DNA of 10,394 bases. Origin: Planctomycetaceae bacterium (GTDB lineage Bacteria; Planctomycetota; Planctomycetia; Planctomycetales; Planctomycetaceae). Below the pieces are notes generated by a model, which was not told the origin of the DNA, ran no database searches, and was given only the letters and a program-made list of their open reading frames with translations. A program made the translations under genes and the position numbers. Positions within the stretch are counted from its first letter, which is position 1; each line of letters starts with the position of its first letter. This document shows, piece after piece, positions 8,727 through 10,394 of this stretch. Location of the stretch: the NCBI GenBank assembly GCA_020426065.1, contig JAGQQT010000108.1, positions 1 through 10,394 of the forward strand. The letters are read 5' to 3'.

Positions 8727-10340
8727 GTGGCTAAACAGATGCTCTTTTCGGACCAGGCCCGCATCAAGCTGCAAAAGGGTGTGCGGACTCTGGCCAATGC
8801 GGTTGCCGTCACAATGGGACCAACCGGACGCAATGTCATCATTGACAAAAGCTTTGGTAACCCCGTGGTGACCAAAGACGGTGTGACAGTCAGTAAGGAA
8901 GTGGAACTCCCCGATCCTTACGAGCACATGGGTGCCAAGCTGGTCAACGAAGTTGCTTCGAAGACCAGTGATATCGCCGGTGATGGAACAACCACCGCCA
9001 CGGTGCTGGCTCGCTCGATCTACGAAGAAGGATTGCGGAGCATCTCTCTGGGAGCAAATCCCACCGTGGTGCGACGTGGAATTGAAAAGGCTGCCAATGC
9101 TGCTATCGAAAAACTGAACAGCATGGCCAAGCCGATCACCGAGAAATCGGAAATTGCCAGTGTCGGTGCAATTTCTGCCAACAACGATCAGGAAATTGGC
9201 AATCTGATTGCCAATGCCATGGAGAAAGTTGGCCGTGATGGTGTGATCACCGTTGAGGAAGGCAAAGGAAATGAAACCACACTCGAACTGACCGAAGGGA
9301 TGCAGTTCGATAAAGGTTACATCTCTCCTTACTTCGTCAATGATGCAGAGACCATGTCCTGCATTCTGGAAGATGCCTTCATCCTGCTGTACGAGAAGAA
9401 GGTGTCCTCACTGCGGGATATCGTTCCGGTACTGGAGCAGGTTGCTCAATCTGGCAGACCACTGCTGATCATTGCCGAAGATGTGGAAGGGGAACCGCTG
9501 ACTGCCCTGGTGGTCAACAAGTTGCGGGGTATCCTCAACATCTGTGCTGTGAAAGCTCCTGGTTTCGGCGATCGTCGCAAAGCAATGCTGGGCGATATTG
9601 CAGTCCTGACCGGCGGCACACTGATTTCCGAAGATCTCGGAATCAAACTGGAAAACGTGGAAGCATCTCAGCTGGGTCAGGCTCGACGGATCGAAATCAC
9701 CAAAGAATCCTGCACCATCATTGAAGGGGCCGGAGAGACTAAGGCGATTCAGGCCCGCGTGGATCAGATCCGTAATCACATCGAAGAAACCGACAGTGAT
9801 TACGATCGGGAAAAGTTCCAGGAACGACTGGCTAAAATCACCGGTGGTGTGGCCATCATTTCTGTCGGAGCGGCAACTGAAGCTGAAATGAAGCAGACAA
9901 AGGCTCGGATGGAAGACGCCCTGCATGCAACCCGTGCTGCTGTGGAAGAAGGAATTCTGCCCGGTGGTGGTGTGGCTCTGCTGCGATGCATTGATACGGT
10001 TCGCAAGCTGAATCTCGAAGGAGATGAGAAGATTGGTGCCGAGATCATCGCCCGGGCTCTGCAGGGGCCAATCCGTCAGATCGCGGAAAACTGCGGTGTA
10101 GACGGAGCGGTGATTGCCGACGAAGTCCTGGACATGAAACAGGATGAAGGTTACGACGCCAAGAAAGGTGAGTACGGCAACATGATTTCCAAGGGAATCA
10201 TCGATCCTGCCAAGGTCGTCAAAACCGCTCTTTCCAATGCGGCATCGATCGCTGGTCTGATGCTGACAACTCAGGTTCTGGTCACCAAGACTGACGATGA
10301 GGGGAAGAGCAAGAAATCGGTTGAAGGCAGCGTTCGCTAA
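8727..10340 (+). CDS. groEL: 60 kDa chaperonin GroEL2 lacking the GGM tail
   Basis: This is a second chaperonin subunit, 537 residues, clearly paralogous to the first along its whole length. GTG 8727 is supported by GAGGAG (8713-8718) and gives MAKQMLF. ATPase residues are intact: D51 in TKDGV, D86 in GDGTTTAT, and D397 in [11 protein letters not shown]. The apical substrate-binding face is conventional, with GYISPYF at 197-203 (Y198, Y202, F203) and ALVVNKLRG. The position of E. coli R197, which takes part in inter-subunit allosteric contacts, is K196 here. The C-terminus ends in a charged, Lys/Ser/Asp-rich tail ([15 protein letters not shown]) with no Gly-Gly-Met repeat. It is last in the groEL1-groES-groEL2 cluster. 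No separate promoter was found upstream, so co-transcription with groES is likely. Family identity is certain. The differences suggest a ring with its own client set or role, but which copy is the housekeeping one cannot be decided from sequence alone. Confidence 0.98.
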   Translation: MAKQMLFSDQARIKLQKGVRTLANAVAVTMGPTGRNVIIDKSFGNPVVTKDGVTVSKEVELPDPYEHMGAKLVNEVASKTSDIAGDGTTTATVLARSIYEEGLRSISLGANPTVVRRGIEKAANAAIEKLNSMAKPITEKSEIASVGAISANNDQEIGNLIANAMEKVGRDGVITVEEGKGNETTLELTEGMQFDKGYISPYFVNDAETMSCILEDAFILLYEKKVSSLRDIVPVLEQVAQSGRPLLIIAEDVEGEPLTALVVNKLRGILNICAVKAPGFGDRRKAMLGDIAVLTGGTLISEDLGIKLENVEASQLGQARRIEITKESCTIIEGAGETKAIQARVDQIRNHIEETDSDYDREKFQERLAKITGGVAIISVGAATEAEMKQTKARMEDALHATRAAVEEGILPGGGVALLRCIDTVRKLNLEGDEKIGAEIIARALQGPIRQIAENCGVDGAVIADEVLDMKQDEGYDAKKGEYGNMISKGIIDPAKVVKTALSNAASIAGLMLTTQVLVTKTDDEGKSKKSVEGSVR

Positions 10341-10360
10341 CCGGTTTTGATGACAAGACG

Positions 10361-10380
10361 AGTCGACCTCGCAGTCGATT
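10361..10380 (+). terminator. Weak hairpin after groEL2, possible terminator
   Basis: AGTCGAC (10361-10367) can pair with GTCGATT (10374-10380) as a 7-bp stem with one G-U pair and a 6-base loop, 20 bases after the groEL2 stop. The sequence after it (ACGAATG) has no T-run within the few bases that remain, so intrinsic termination is not supported beyond the hairpin itself. Confidence 0.25.
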
Positions 10381-10394
10381 ACGAATGAATTGCA

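Overview
The window looks like chromosomal DNA from a planctomycete, probably of the Gimesia/Rubinisphaera type. The evidence is circumstantial: an iduronate-2-sulfatase-like sulfatase, a very large AsmA-like envelope protein, moderate GC content, and a chaperonin cluster with two groEL copies around one groES. I could not run a search, so the genus is not established. All genes lie on the + strand and no mobile element, CRISPR array, tRNA or rRNA is visible.

The left part (1-2594) holds the 3' part of a type I sulfatase whose start lies outside the window. It overlaps a polytopic membrane glycosyltransferase of the GT-C / GT39 (ArnT/PMT-like) kind, so the two are probably co-translated. A gap of 148 bases, with possible hairpins just before the ribosome binding site, leads to a 1130-residue single-pass AsmA-like protein (2743-6135), probably a bridge-like envelope protein.

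The right part (6136-10394) is a chaperonin cluster: a 382-base regulatory region, groEL1 (6518-8209), groES (8313-8600) and groEL2 (8727-10340). GroEL1 ends in an Asp/His-rich block followed by a Gly-Gly-Met tail, and it carries His in place of a conserved substrate-binding Tyr in the apical domain. GroEL2 keeps that Tyr but has no GGM tail. The two rings may therefore share the single GroES but handle different clients.

The most interesting signal is upstream of groEL1. A near-consensus sigma-54 (-24/-12) promoter at 6358-6373 is followed by a degenerate CIRCE-like element (9-9-9 architecture, 6378-6404) that would straddle the predicted transcription start. If both are real, the operon would combine activator-dependent RpoN transcription with HrcA-type repression. 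The 134-nt leader then holds two adjacent hairpins. Both gaps inside the operon also hold inverted repeats without U-tracts, which could be processing or stability elements that set the ratio of GroEL1, GroES and GroEL2.
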